From positions 1 to 38,526 of the forward strand of contig JAJYUW010000008.1 of NCBI GenBank assembly GCA_021792335.1: a stretch of DNA of 38,526 nt, given 5' to 3'. The notes beneath the pieces are model-generated. The model worked only from the letters and a program-made list of their open reading frames with translations. It had not been told where the DNA came from and ran no database searches. How positions within the stretch are numbered: position 1 is the stretch's first letter; each line of letters starts with the position of its first letter. This DNA comes from Pseudomonadota bacterium. Its GTDB lineage: Bacteria; Pseudomonadota; Gammaproteobacteria; Burkholderiales; Sulfuricellaceae. The position numbers and the translations under genes were made by a program. Positions 25,180 through 33,263 of this stretch are shown in pieces.

Positions 25180-25602
25180 TCAGCACTTCTCCAGACATTC
25201 GAAATAAATAGCGGCATCCGGCGCAGTGCCCCGGCGCTGCGCCTGCCAGATCATCTCTCCCAGGCAGTCCATGATCAGGTGCTCGGTATCGTGCGCATTA
25301 CCGGTTTTCTCCAGCAGGCGCCGGTAGTGAGCGGCGATGCCGCGCGGCTGGTCGATCGGCTGCTGTTCGCGGATCGCCAGGTGCAGGCTCAAGTGGAGGA
25401 AGGGATTGGTTTCGCCCATTTCCGGCAGGTAGTCGCGCCCGGCGTAGCGTTCCGGGTGGTCGAACAGGGCGTGATATTCCGGGTGTTGCTGCATCAGTTC
25501 CAGGGCGATGCTTTCAAGACCGGAAAGCGGGTGCTGTTCGCGGTATTTGCGCCAACTGTCGAAGAAAAATTGGCGCGCCTGGTCGCGGCTGGGGTTAAAC
25601 AT
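25180..25602 (-). CDS. DUF1841 family protein
   Basis: 140 aa from ATG 25602 (MFNPSRDQARQFFFDSWRKY, the family's normal start); nine upstream codons are ignored. Helical, soluble, no signal peptide. Conserved pieces include PEYHALFDHPERYAGRDY and NPFLHLSLHLAIREQ, plus HDTEHLIMDCLGEMIWQAQR near the C-terminus. Function unknown; the family is mostly betaproteobacterial. The start overlaps the stop of the FIST gene by 8 bp, indicating translational coupling. Confidence 0.87.
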   Translation of the reverse strand: MFNPSRDQARQFFFDSWRKYREQHPLSGLESIALELMQQHPEYHALFDHPERYAGRDYLPEMGETNPFLHLSLHLAIREQQPIDQPRGIAAHYRRLLEKTGNAHDTEHLIMDCLGEMIWQAQRRGTAPDAAIYFECLEKC

Positions 25603-26686
25603 GGCGGAACAGGCCGAGCACGGCGGCATACTGCAGTATCTGGTTGATGCCGTTAAGAGGGCCGATTTCCCCGTTGCCGTAGAAGCCGATCAGGGGCATG
25701 CCGGGAAAGCGCCGTCTGACAAGATCGAGATCGCGGTCTACGCCGCCATAAAAGTACGGGCCGCGCCCCATGCAGGGGAAGAGCAGTCCAAAATCCGGCG
25801 TTTCGCCTATTTCCTGTGCCAGCTTGTCGAGGGTAAGGCGCATGTCGCGCTCGGCCGAGAGCGGCTGGCGTATCGCCCAGAACATGCGTTCGCCGGGGGT
25901 GAGGCGGGTGGACAGGGTGACCGACTTGTCCTCGCTGTTGGCGGAAATGATCGGCGCCAGGCGGAAGCGGCCCTGGTCGATCGCCGTGGCTGGGTCGCCG
26001 CCATCGATAATCCCGGCCATCAGCAGGTGCAGGGGGATATCATCCAGTGCGCGGAGATCGAGCGGCAATTCTCGCGCCAGCACGTTGAGTGCAGGTTGCC
26101 GTCCCAGGGTGACGAGGTCATAGCCGCTGGCCTGGGTGATTTCGAGCGGCTCATTCAAGGCCCGGATGCCCTGCGACACGCCGACTACACCCCTGGCACC
26201 CGCCAGCCGTGTTTCGCAACGGCCGCTTGCAGCCACCCTGGCGCCGCACCAGACCTTGAAAGGCCCCTGCCCGGTGGCGTCGCCCGAAATGCCGCCGAAG
26301 CGTCGGCCGGGTTCACTTATCCATGCGGAGTTGAGCGCGTTGGGGGCGGCCAGGGAAAGCAGGAGATTGTCCGCTTGCGGGTTCATTTCCGGGGCCAGGC
26401 TGACGTCGCCGCCGAATGCCATGGCGGCGGCGGCCGGCGTGTCCAGTACCCAGTCCTGCTCAGTGAAGATGCCTGCGGCAGAGCAACCGATGATGCGCGC
26501 GCAACTGCTGGCACGGGATGCTGCCAGCAGGGCGGGCTGCGGGTCACGGGCAAATTCCGCGGTGAGAAACAGCAGCACGCTGCTGGCAATGCTCAGCCCG
26601 GCTTTCTCCATGGCGGCGCGAACTGCCTGGGCGGCGAGCTGTGGTCCGGCGATGTGGGCGGTCGCGAGTCCGGTGGCGATGGTCAT
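25595..26686 (-). CDS. FIST N- and C-domain protein (putative sensory domain protein)
   Basis: 363 aa, ATG 26686. FIST domains are predicted small-ligand (possibly amino-acid) sensing modules. The N domain (about 30-220) contains FARDPQPALLAASRA and IIGCSAAGIF, the C domain (about 225-355) contains LFPCMGRGPYFYGGVDRDLD and PLIGFYGNGEIGPLNG, both family hallmarks. No output domain is attached, so it stands alone, as is common in betaproteobacteria. Upstream lies a palindromic repeat; downstream it overlaps DUF1841 by 8 bp. Confidence 0.88.
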   Translation of the reverse strand: MTIATGLATAHIAGPQLAAQAVRAAMEKAGLSIASSVLLFLTAEFARDPQPALLAASRASSCARIIGCSAAGIFTEQDWVLDTPAAAAMAFGGDVSLAPEMNPQADNLLLSLAAPNALNSAWISEPGRRFGGISGDATGQGPFKVWCGARVAASGRCETRLAGARGVVGVSQGIRALNEPLEITQASGYDLVTLGRQPALNVLARELPLDLRALDDIPLHLLMAGIIDGGDPATAIDQGRFRLAPIISANSEDKSVTLSTRLTPGERMFWAIRQPLSAERDMRLTLDKLAQEIGETPDFGLLFPCMGRGPYFYGGVDRDLDLVRRRFPGMPLIGFYGNGEIGPLNGINQILQYAAVLGLFRHV

Positions 26687-26716
26687 TTAAAATAAGATTC
26701 CAAAAACGGCAATTTG

Positions 26717-26800
26717 GCCACGGATTCACACAGATTTAGAAGAATTTTATCCGTGTTCATCTGTGTTGCCTAGAGGCGCCTACTTTTGGTAATCCGTGGC
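26717..26800. repeat. 84-bp nested inverted-repeat element between FIST and nth
   Basis: Outer arms GCCACGGATT (26717-26726) and AATCCGTGGC (26791-26800) are exact reverse complements; inner arms CACAGAT (26729-26735) and ATCTGTG (26759-26765) also pair. The last base touches the nth stop codon. The CCACGGATTCACACAGAT type of sequence is a widespread interspersed repeat in environmental proteobacteria, as I recall it. Confidence 0.75.
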
Positions 26801-27432
26801 TAGACAGTTTTCTCTGAATATTCGCACAGGTCTCGGATCAGGCAACGGGCGCACTCAGGCTTGCGCGCCTTGCACACATAGCGCCCGTGCAGGATGAGCC
26901 AGTGGTGTGCGTCGTGGCGAAATGCGGTCTCTACGAATTTTAGCAGGTTCTTTTCCACTCCCAGCACGGTTTTTCCCGGCGCGATACGGGTGCGGTTGGC
27001 GACGCGGAAGATGTGGGTATCCACCGCAATGGTGGGCTCGCCGAAGGCGGTGTTCAGGATGACATTGGCGGTCTTGCGCCCCACGCCGGGCAGCTTTTCC
27101 AGTTCTTCCCGGCTGCGCGGCACCTCGCCGCCGTGGTGCTCGAGCAGCAGCCGGCAGGTTTCTATCAGGTGCCTGGCCTTGCCTTTGTAGAGGCCGATGG
27201 ATTTGACGTAGGATTCCAGCCCGTCCTGGCCGAGATCGAGTATCTGTTGCGGCGTGTTTGCCACGGCGAATAGCCTCTTGGTGGCCAGGTTGACGCTTTT
27301 GTCCGTGGCCTGGGCCGACAGCACCACCGCCACCAGCAGCTCGAAGGGCGTGTGGTAAACGAGTTCGGTGGTGGGGTGTGGATTGGCTGCCCGGAAGCGG
27401 GTGAAGATTTCGCGGCGTTTGGCGGCATTCAT
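26800..27432 (-). CDS. nth: Endonuclease III (DNA glycosylase/AP lyase)
   Basis: 210 aa, ATG 27432. Helix-hairpin-helix LPGVGRKTANV with catalytic Lys, catalytic Asp in AVDTHIFRVANR, and a C-terminal [4Fe-4S] cluster motif C-x6-C-x2-C-x5-C (CKARKPECARCLIRDLC). It removes oxidised pyrimidines in base excision repair. Its position after rsxABCDGE is the same as in E. coli and many proteobacteria, though here a 184-bp gap with a repeat element separates them. Confidence 0.97.
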   Translation of the reverse strand: MNAAKRREIFTRFRAANPHPTTELVYHTPFELLVAVVLSAQATDKSVNLATKRLFAVANTPQQILDLGQDGLESYVKSIGLYKGKARHLIETCRLLLEHHGGEVPRSREELEKLPGVGRKTANVILNTAFGEPTIAVDTHIFRVANRTRIAPGKTVLGVEKNLLKFVETAFRHDAHHWLILHGRYVCKARKPECARCLIRDLCEYSEKTV

Positions 27433-27469
27433 GCGCTTAGCTTAGCATAAACGTAAAAAAGCTATTGAA

Positions 27470-27589
27470 CCGCAGAGGACGCGGAGGAAAATTCAAGAGA
27501 ATGCCGAGTTATGGTTGACCACTTACCGGATGAATACATTACATTGCTTCAGCGTCTGAATTCCTTTGCGTCCTCCGCGTCCACTGTGG
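27470..27589. repeat. 120-bp inverted-repeat element between rsxE and nth
   Basis: Left arm around CGCAGAGGACGCGGAGGA (27471-27488) and right arm TCCTCCGCGTCCACTGTGG (27571-27589) pair with two mismatches. The spacer holds no recognisable gene. Similar to the widespread 'ccacagaggacgcagagg' interspersed repeats. It fills most of the rsxE-nth gap, so may weaken or terminate read-through. Confidence 0.7.
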
Positions 27590-27616
27590 TGAATGCCCTT
27601 TGCGATGTCCCGGCTT

Positions 27617-28318
27617 TCAGGCGGCAGCGCTGCCGGGCTGGAGACTCGGTGCGGCCTGCTGCGGGGACTTCTTGCTGGCGCGCTGGTCTATCCAGTTTTT
27701 GCCGGCGATGATCAGGCCGAGGCCGAGGAAAGCGCCGGGGGGCAAGATCGCAAACAGGAAGCCCTGGTAATCGGGGAAGACGGTAATCACGAATTGCTTG
27801 GCGGATTCGCCCAGCGCCAGGTCGATGCCGGAAAACAGGGTGCCCTTGCCGAACACTTCGCGCATCGCGCCCAACACGCCGAGAGTCAGCGTAAGGCCGA
27901 AGCCGACGATGAAGCCATCCACCATGGAGGGTAAGAGTGGATTTTTCGAGGCGAAGGCTTCGGCACGGCCAAGCACATTGCAGTTCACCACGATGAGCGG
28001 CACGAAAATGCCCAGCACCAGGTACAAGGGTTGCATATAGGCGTTCATCACCAGCTGGATGATGGTGACCAGCACGGCAATGATGAGGATGAAAACAGGG
28101 ATGCGGATTTCATTCGGCACCCAGTTGCGCACCACCGATACCGCCGCGTTGCTGCAGGCCATCACGAGTGCGGTGGCAAGCCCCAGGCTGATGCCGTTGA
28201 CCACGGTGGAGCTGACCGCCAGCAACGGGCACAGACCGAGCAGGGCGACGATGCCGGCATTGTTTTTCCAGATGCCGTTCCAGATGATTTCCTTGTAGCT
28301 GATCGTACTGTCGCTCAT
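27617..28318 (-). CDS. rsxE: Rnf/Rsx electron transport complex subunit E
   Basis: 233 aa, ATG 28318. MSDSTISYKEIIWNGIWKNN then NAGIVALLGLCPLLAVSSTV is the classic RsxE/RnfE N-terminus. About six membrane helices, with ADP-like half-repeat shared with RsxA, including VNCNVLGRAEAFASKNPLLP. Together with RsxA it holds a membrane-embedded [2Fe-2S] site in the Rnf complex. The C-terminal tail is Ala/Gln/Pro-rich. Last rsx gene before nth. Confidence 0.95.
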   Translation of the reverse strand: MSDSTISYKEIIWNGIWKNNAGIVALLGLCPLLAVSSTVVNGISLGLATALVMACSNAAVSVVRNWVPNEIRIPVFILIIAVLVTIIQLVMNAYMQPLYLVLGIFVPLIVVNCNVLGRAEAFASKNPLLPSMVDGFIVGFGLTLTLGVLGAMREVFGKGTLFSGIDLALGESAKQFVITVFPDYQGFLFAILPPGAFLGLGLIIAGKNWIDQRASKKSPQQAAPSLQPGSAAA

Positions 28319-28442
28319 TTTGCATGCTCCTGTTTATATCAGATTGCGCCGCAGGCGCACCGCGTCCCCCTCTCCCGTCTCGCCGTGGTCGCTGCGAAGC
28401 AGCGGGAACCCGGCGGGGACACTCCTTGCGGGTGCGGGAGGG
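28319..28442. repeat. GC-rich palindromic repeats between rsxG and rsxE
   Basis: CGCTGC-GAA-GCAGCG (28390-28404) is a perfect hairpin, flanked by CCCTCTCCC-like (28370 region) and GGGAGGG/GGGTGAGGGG-like (28435 region) arms, the same style as the repeats at 30137-30311. No coding sequence here. Confidence 0.55.
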
Positions 28443-29084
28443 CTAGGGGTGAGGGGAATCGGCCGGCAAGGAGAAAATTTTGTCGCGGTTGGCGTTAAAA
28501 TATTTCAGCGACTTGTGCACGGCTTTCACCACTGCGCGCGGTGTTACTGTGGCGCCCGCCATGTGCTCGAACTTGCCGCCGTCCTTTTTCACTTTCCAGT
28601 CCTGATCCGGATATTTCGACAGCGACTTTCCTTCGAAGATCCTGATCCAGCTGTTCTTGGCGATATCGATATAGTCGCCCAATCCCGGCGTTTCGTTGTG
28701 CGCCACCACGCGCACGCCTGATATCACGCCGTCTCCCTTGATGGCGACGATCATCCTGATTTTTCCACTGTAGCCGTCGGGCGCGATCACTTCCAGCACC
28801 GCGGCGTAGGGCTGGCCTTCCTTGCTGGCGCGATACACCGGCGTGGGTTCCTTGTTGCCCAGTTCGGCAGAGGGCGGCAGTAGCGCGGCGTCCTTGATGA
28901 TGTCGTTGTCGTATTGTGACCTGGGAAGGATCTGGCCGATCAGCGCCAGCTTGGCCTGCTTCTCGGTCTCGGCGATGATGGGTCGGGTCACCAGGTAGGT
29001 GACGGCGAGCAGCGCCGTGCCGATGATCGCGAAGGCGGTGAGGATGCCGGCGGTGATCGAGGCGTGGCGAAGGATGCTGGTCAT
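28443..29084 (-). CDS. rsxG: Rnf/Rsx electron transport complex subunit G (FMN-binding)
   Basis: 213 aa, ATG 29084. One N-terminal membrane helix (about 12-34) followed by a periplasmic FMN-binding domain. The covalent flavinylation motif is GATVTPRAVV (Thr in the S/T-GAT-x-T pattern) near residue 180, and VVAHNETPGLGDYI is the usual upstream motif. FMN is attached through a phosphoester to Thr. Gap to rsxD is 4 bp. Confidence 0.95.
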   Translation of the reverse strand: MTSILRHASITAGILTAFAIIGTALLAVTYLVTRPIIAETEKQAKLALIGQILPRSQYDNDIIKDAALLPPSAELGNKEPTPVYRASKEGQPYAAVLEVIAPDGYSGKIRMIVAIKGDGVISGVRVVAHNETPGLGDYIDIAKNSWIRIFEGKSLSKYPDQDWKVKKDGGKFEHMAGATVTPRAVVKAVHKSLKYFNANRDKIFSLPADSPHP

Positions 29085-29088
29085 GATC

Positions 29089-30114
29089 TCATTCCGCTTT
29101 CGTGTTGTGGCCGAACACCCGCGGTTGGGTATAGGCGTCGATCAGCGGTACGGCTGCATTCATGATCAGAACGGAAAAGGCGATGCCGTCCGGATAGCCG
29201 CCGAACACGCGTATGAGGTATTCGAGCAAGCCGACGCCGGCGCCGAAGATCAGCTTGCCCCGTGGCGTAGTGGGAGAAGTGACGTAGTCAGTGGCGATGA
29301 AGAATGCGCCCAGCATGGCGCCGCCGGTGAACAGGTGGAACATGGGCGATGCGTAGCGGCTGCCGTCGATACCGTAGAACACCGCAGCGATGAGGATGAG
29401 GGTGGCGAGGAATGAAACCGGAATATGCCAGGTGATGATGCGCTTCTGCCACAGGAAAAGGCCGCCGAGCAGGTACATGGCCGCGATGATCTCACTACCC
29501 TTGCCGCCGAAAGCGCCGAAGATCGGCATCTGCTTCACATCGCTTACGGCATGCTGGAGCTGCAACTGGGTTTTCAGGGTGTCCAGGGGGGTGGCCATGG
29601 TCACCGCATCCAGCTTGACGCCGGACAGGGTGCCGCTGAAATAGTATTGCAGCGCCTCGATAAATCCGACCGGATGCTGCGACAGCATCAGCGGTGCGGG
29701 CCACTGCGTCATGAAGGCGGGAAAGGAGATCATCAGCACGGCGAACCCCACCATCGCCGGGTTGAACAGGTTGTTGCCGAGCCCGCCGTAGAGATGCTTG
29801 GCGACGATGATGGCAAAGGCAGTGCCGACGACGATCAGCCACCAGGGCGCCATGGGAGGGATGGAAAGCGCCAGCAGCCAGGCCGTGAGCAGGGCGCTGC
29901 CGTCAAAGAGGAAAAATTTCAGCGGATATTTGCGCAACCGCAACATCGCCGCCTCGGCGGCAATCGCCGTGACGCTGGACAGGGCGAGACTGATCAGTAT
30001 GGCGGGACCGAAGAAATAATAATAGGCGCAGATCGCCGGGACCAGGGCGCCCAGCACCATGAGCATGATGGTGCTGACGCTGCGGTCGGGGGTAAGGACG
30101 TGGGGTGCGCTCAT
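29089..30114 (-). CDS. rsxD: Rnf/Rsx electron transport complex subunit D (FMN-binding, membrane)
   Basis: 341 aa, ATG 30114 overlapping the rsxC stop (ATGA). About 9-10 membrane helices. The covalent FMN threonine lies in AVTMATPLDTLK, and the conserved GGLGNNLFNPAMVGFAVLMI and FIATDYVTSPTTPRGKLIFG are present. RsxD is homologous to NqrB and forms part of the ion-translocating core. Very well conserved. Confidence 0.96.
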   Translation of the reverse strand: MSAPHVLTPDRSVSTIMLMVLGALVPAICAYYYFFGPAILISLALSSVTAIAAEAAMLRLRKYPLKFFLFDGSALLTAWLLALSIPPMAPWWLIVVGTAFAIIVAKHLYGGLGNNLFNPAMVGFAVLMISFPAFMTQWPAPLMLSQHPVGFIEALQYYFSGTLSGVKLDAVTMATPLDTLKTQLQLQHAVSDVKQMPIFGAFGGKGSEIIAAMYLLGGLFLWQKRIITWHIPVSFLATLILIAAVFYGIDGSRYASPMFHLFTGGAMLGAFFIATDYVTSPTTPRGKLIFGAGVGLLEYLIRVFGGYPDGIAFSVLIMNAAVPLIDAYTQPRVFGHNTKAE

Positions 30115-31856
30115 GAGGCTTCCGTGTTGTTTTTTACTCCCTCCCCCTCAAACCCTCTCTCCAACTCTCCCCTAGAGGGGGAGAGGGCGATCGTCCCTTC
30201 CCCTTCAAGGGGAAGGTTAGGATGGGGATGGGTTCGGGAGGGTGGAGAGGGTGATGGGGCATCGAGATTTTCACCCCTCTCCCCGGCCCTCTCCCGCAGG
30301 GGGAGAGGGAGAAGAGCAGCGGCGGCTTCTGCCTTCTTCGCTTTGGCGCGTTCCACCGCGGCCTGAATCGCGGCTTTTTTTGCTGCCGCCTCAGGGTCCT
30401 CGACCCCGCTGGCTGCGGCCGCGGCTTTTGCCGCTGCCGCGGCTTTCTCGGCGAAGCGTGCGGCTTTTTCCTGTTTCTCGCGCTCTATGCGCTGCTGCTT
30501 GAGTTCGAAGCGCTCTTTGGCCTGTTCTGCAAGTTTCTTTTCCATGTCGCGCATCGCAATTTCGCTCTTGGCGAAACGATAGTAGGAGACCAGCGGGATG
30601 TGGCTCGGGCAGACATAGCTGCAGGCGCCGCATTCGATGCAGTCGAACAGGTTGTAGGCGCGGGCCTTGTCGAAATTCTGGCTGTGCGAGAACCAAAATA
30701 GTTCCTGCGGCTGCAGTTCGCACGGGCATGCCTGGGCGCACCGCCCGCAACGGATGCAGGGCATGGGCGGGGGCGGCGGCGGGAACAGCGCGGGCGAGGC
30801 GGCGATCACGCAGTTGACTGCCTTGGCCAGCGGCGCATTCAGGTTGTTGAGGCCGAAGCCCATCATCGGGCCGCCCAGGATGTAGTGGGTGGTGTCTGGC
30901 CTGGCGCCGCCGGCGAGCTGAATGATTTCCGCAATCGGCGTACCGATCAGCGCCTCGAAATTGCGCGGCTCGGGGACGTTGCCGGTCACGGTGACGATGC
31001 GGGAAATGACCGGCTCGCCGTGGTTGACGGCGCGGTGCACGGTACAGGCAGTGCCGGTGTTGGAGCAGGTGACGCCGATGTTGACGGGGCGCTGCCCGGC
31101 AGGAACTTCCTTGCCGGTGAGCAGCTTGATCAGCTGCTTCTCGCCGCCGCTGGGGTAGAGCGTGGGCACCACCACCACCTCGTAACCGGTTCCCTGGCAG
31201 GCAGCCCGCATGGCAGCCGCCGCTTCGGGCTTGTTGTCCTCGATGCCGATCAGCACTTCTTTTGGGCACATCAAGTGCGCCATGATCTTGATGCCTTCCA
31301 CGACCTCGGCGGCGCGCTCGCGCATCAGCCGGTCGTCGGAGGTGATCCAGGGCTCGCATTCCGCGCCGTTCAGCACCAGGGTCTTGATCCCGGCTGGCGC
31401 GCCCGGGTTGAGCTTGACATAGGAGGGGAACACCGCGCCGCCCAGGCCGACCACGCCGGCATCGCGCAGCCGGAGGCGCACCGCGTCGGGGTCCGCATTC
31501 CGGTAATCCAGGGGTGCGCGTTCGATCCAGCGCTCCTCGCCATCCGCTTCTATCGTGATGCAAAGATCCGGCAGGCCGGATGGGTGCGGCACCGCATGGG
31601 GTTCGATCGCGCTGACGGTGCCGGAAGTCGGCGCATGCACGGCGGCGGAGATGAAGCCGTCGGCGGCGCCTATCATCTGGCCTTTCAGTACCTGGTCGCC
31701 CACCTTCACGACCGGTATGGCCGGGTTGCCAATGTGCTGGCGCAGCGGGACGGTCAAACGCTTAGCCAGCGGCGCGGGAGCGATCGGCAGGCGGTTCGAT
31801 TCCTCTTTATGTTCGGGGGGGTGGACGCCGCCGTGGAATTTGTAGAACGTTCTCAA
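30111..31856 (-). CDS. rsxC: Rnf/Rsx electron transport complex subunit C, with repeat-derived C-terminal tail
   Basis: 581 aa from TTG 31856 (reading RTFYKFHGGVHPPEHKEESN), 2 bp after the rsxB stop; an ORF extending to 32204 runs through rsxB in another frame and is rejected. An N-terminal barrel-like domain leads to the NADH/FMN-binding domain (GLGGAVFPSYVKL, GAECEPWITSDDRL) and two [4Fe-4S] motifs (CIRCGRCAQACPCEL and CIECGACSYVCPSHIP). A typical Lys/Glu/Ala-rich coiled coil follows. The last ~66 residues (about 516-581, rich in Pro, Arg, Glu, Ser) come from palindromic repeats at 30137-30311 rather than from family sequence. Confidence 0.94.
   Translation of the reverse strand: MRTFYKFHGGVHPPEHKEESNRLPIAPAPLAKRLTVPLRQHIGNPAIPVVKVGDQVLKGQMIGAADGFISAAVHAPTSGTVSAIEPHAVPHPSGLPDLCITIEADGEERWIERAPLDYRNADPDAVRLRLRDAGVVGLGGAVFPSYVKLNPGAPAGIKTLVLNGAECEPWITSDDRLMRERAAEVVEGIKIMAHLMCPKEVLIGIEDNKPEAAAAMRAACQGTGYEVVVVPTLYPSGGEKQLIKLLTGKEVPAGQRPVNIGVTCSNTGTACTVHRAVNHGEPVISRIVTVTGNVPEPRNFEALIGTPIAEIIQLAGGARPDTTHYILGGPMMGFGLNNLNAPLAKAVNCVIAASPALFPPPPPPMPCIRCGRCAQACPCELQPQELFWFSHSQNFDKARAYNLFDCIECGACSYVCPSHIPLVSYYRFAKSEIAMRDMEKKLAEQAKERFELKQQRIEREKQEKAARFAEKAAAAAKAAAAASGVEDPEAAAKKAAIQAAVERAKAKKAEAAAALLPLPLRERAGERGENLDAPSPSPPSRTHPHPNLPLEGEGTIALSPSRGELERGFEGEGVKNNTEAS
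30137..30311. repeat. Cluster of three palindromes inside the 3' end of rsxC
   Basis: CTCTCCCCT/AGGGGGAGAG near 30166-30187, CCTTCCCCTT-C-AAGGGGAAGG (30196-30216, perfect), and CCCTCTCCC-gcagg-GGGAGAGGG (30287-30309). They read in frame as the RsxC tail. Such CCCTCTCCC/GGGAGAGGG palindromes usually are intergenic. Related copies: 22990-23010, 32437-32457 and the 28319-28442 gap. Confidence 0.75.
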
Positions 31857-31858
31857 TA

Positions 31859-32413
31859 TTACGCCGCTTTCTTTATCTCGATCACCGGGTAGTGCCACTT
31901 CCAGTTGGCGATGTTTTCCTTTACCGGCAGCATCGCGATGCAATCCACCGGACAGGCCGGAACGCACAATTCGCAGCCGGTGCACTGATTGGCGATGACG
32001 GTGTGCATCAGTTTCGATGCGCCGATGATGCAGTCCACCGGGCAGGCCTTGATGCAGGCGGTGCAGCCGACGCATGTGCTTTCGTCGATGAAGGCGATCT
32101 GCTTGGGCTTGGGGCCGGAGCCCTGGTCGCCGCCGACCGGTTTGAACTCGACGCCGAGCAGTTCGGCCAGGCTTTTTGCCACGTTGTCGCCGCCGGGTAC
32201 GCACTGATTGGGTTCGGCCTTACCCGCGGCCACCGCTTCGGCATAGGGCCGGCAGCCGGCGTAGCCGCACTGTCCGCACTGGGTTTGCGGCAGGGTGGCC
32301 TCGACCTTTTCGACCAGCGGGTTGCCCTCGACCTTGAACCTGATCGAGGCGTAACCGAGAACCGCGCCCAGGACGATGCCCAGGAATACCATGACCAGAA
32401 TGGCGCTAATCAA
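31859..32413 (-). CDS. rsxB: Rnf/Rsx electron transport complex subunit B (ferredoxin-type)
   Basis: 184 aa, ATG 32413. One N-terminal membrane helix ([20 protein letters not shown]), a CxxCx4Cx15C-type cluster ([11 protein letters not shown] ... NQC) and a 2x[4Fe-4S] ferredoxin domain ([16 protein letters not shown] and [16 protein letters not shown]). It transfers electrons from the soluble donor into the complex. Directly followed by rsxC. Confidence 0.96.
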   Translation of the reverse strand: MISAILVMVFLGIVLGAVLGYASIRFKVEGNPLVEKVEATLPQTQCGQCGYAGCRPYAEAVAAGKAEPNQCVPGGDNVAKSLAELLGVEFKPVGGDQGSGPKPKQIAFIDESTCVGCTACIKACPVDCIIGASKLMHTVIANQCTGCELCVPACPVDCIAMLPVKENIANWKWHYPVIEIKKAA

Positions 32414-32436
32414 AACAAGCGCCCTTCTCGGTTGCC

Positions 32437-32457
32437 CCTTCTCCCTCTGGGAGAAGG
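32437..32457. repeat. Palindrome in the rsxA-rsxB gap
   Basis: CCTTCTCCC (32437-32445) and GGGAGAAGG (32449-32457) are exact reverse complements with a 3-nt loop. The 91-bp gap 32414-32504 holds nothing else recognisable. Same style as the other rsx-region repeats. It could act as an mRNA processing or stability structure in the operon. Confidence 0.65.
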
Positions 32458-32504
32458 TTGGGATGAGGGCTGCCCCTCGTGGGAAAAGGAGGGGGTAAGA
32501 GCCA

Positions 32505-33083
32505 TCATTTCACCAGACCGGCAAATCCAAGGAACGCCAGGCTTAACAGGCCGGCAGTCACCATGGCGATGGCCGAGCCCCGGAATGGCGCCGGGATGGC
32601 GGCACCCTCCAGGCGCTCGCGCATGGCGGCAAACAGCGTCAGCACCAGCGTGAAGCCGATTGCGCCGCCGAAGCCGAAGAGCAGGGATTCGATGAAATTG
32701 TGGTTTTCCTGCACGTTGAGCAGGGGGATGCCGAGCACGGCGCAATTGGTGGTGATCAGCGGCAGGTAAATGCCCAGCACCTGGTACAGCATCGGACTGG
32801 ACTTGCGGATGAACATCTCGGTGAACTGGACGATGGCCGCGATCACCACGATGAAGGACAGGGTGCGCAGGTAGCCGAGATCGTTGGGGATCAGGAAGTG
32901 GTGGTCTACCAGATAGCTCAGGCCGGAAGCCAGCGTGAGGACGAAGGTGGTCGCAGCGCCCATGCCGACTGCAGCCCCGAGCTTCTTGGATACGCCCATG
33001 AAGGGGCAGAGGCCGAGTATTTTGACCAGCACGATGTTGTTGACCAGCACCGTGCCTATCAGAATGAGAAAATAGTTTTCCAT
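32505..33083 (-). CDS. rsxA: Rnf/Rsx electron transport complex subunit A
   Basis: 192 aa, ATG 33083. [20 protein letters not shown] then [20 protein letters not shown] is the canonical RsxA/RnfA start; the conserved [20 protein letters not shown] is also present. Six membrane helices, pseudo-symmetric with RsxE, and the two share the membrane [2Fe-2S] cluster. First gene of the operon, with the AT-rich 180-bp region 33084-33263 as the promoter. Confidence 0.96.
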   Translation of the reverse strand: MENYFLILIGTVLVNNIVLVKILGLCPFMGVSKKLGAAVGMGAATTFVLTLASGLSYLVDHHFLIPNDLGYLRTLSFIVVIAAIVQFTEMFIRKSSPMLYQVLGIYLPLITTNCAVLGIPLLNVQENHNFIESLLFGFGGAIGFTLVLTLFAAMRERLEGAAIPAPFRGSAIAMVTAGLLSLAFLGFAGLVK

Positions 33084-33263
33084 GGTGAGGGCTGCCTTGG
33101 CTTTGTTGCCTTATTCCATCATTCCGATTTCAGATTTCAGGATATCTATCTCTTATGTAAGATATCACTTATTGAAATAACTGAAAATAATAAATTTAAA
33201 AAATTTGTAAAAATATTGCTCGTTGCCGTTTCCCTGCCACCGGGCGTTTTCCTGCGCCTGCAT
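33084..33263. promoter_or_regulatory. AT-rich region upstream of the rsx operon, after ald
   Basis: A tandem GATTTCAG repeat (about 33126-33140), GATATC at 33141-33146 and 33161-33166, and a TTTCAG/CTGAAA pair (33128-33133 or 33135-33140 with 33181-33186) form imperfect dyads. The block 33185-33220 is almost pure A/T. It must contain the rsx promoter on the minus strand, but no confident -35/-10 pair could be assigned. Confidence 0.4.

Noticed and set aside
25047-25217. N-terminal extension of the TauE/SafE permease
   Set aside because: It overlaps the end of DUF1841 and the probable promoter; the sequence is not permease-like.
31857-32204. N-terminal extension of rsxC
   Set aside because: It runs through rsxB in another frame and reads as Arg-rich nonsense; family similarity begins at the TTG at 31856.
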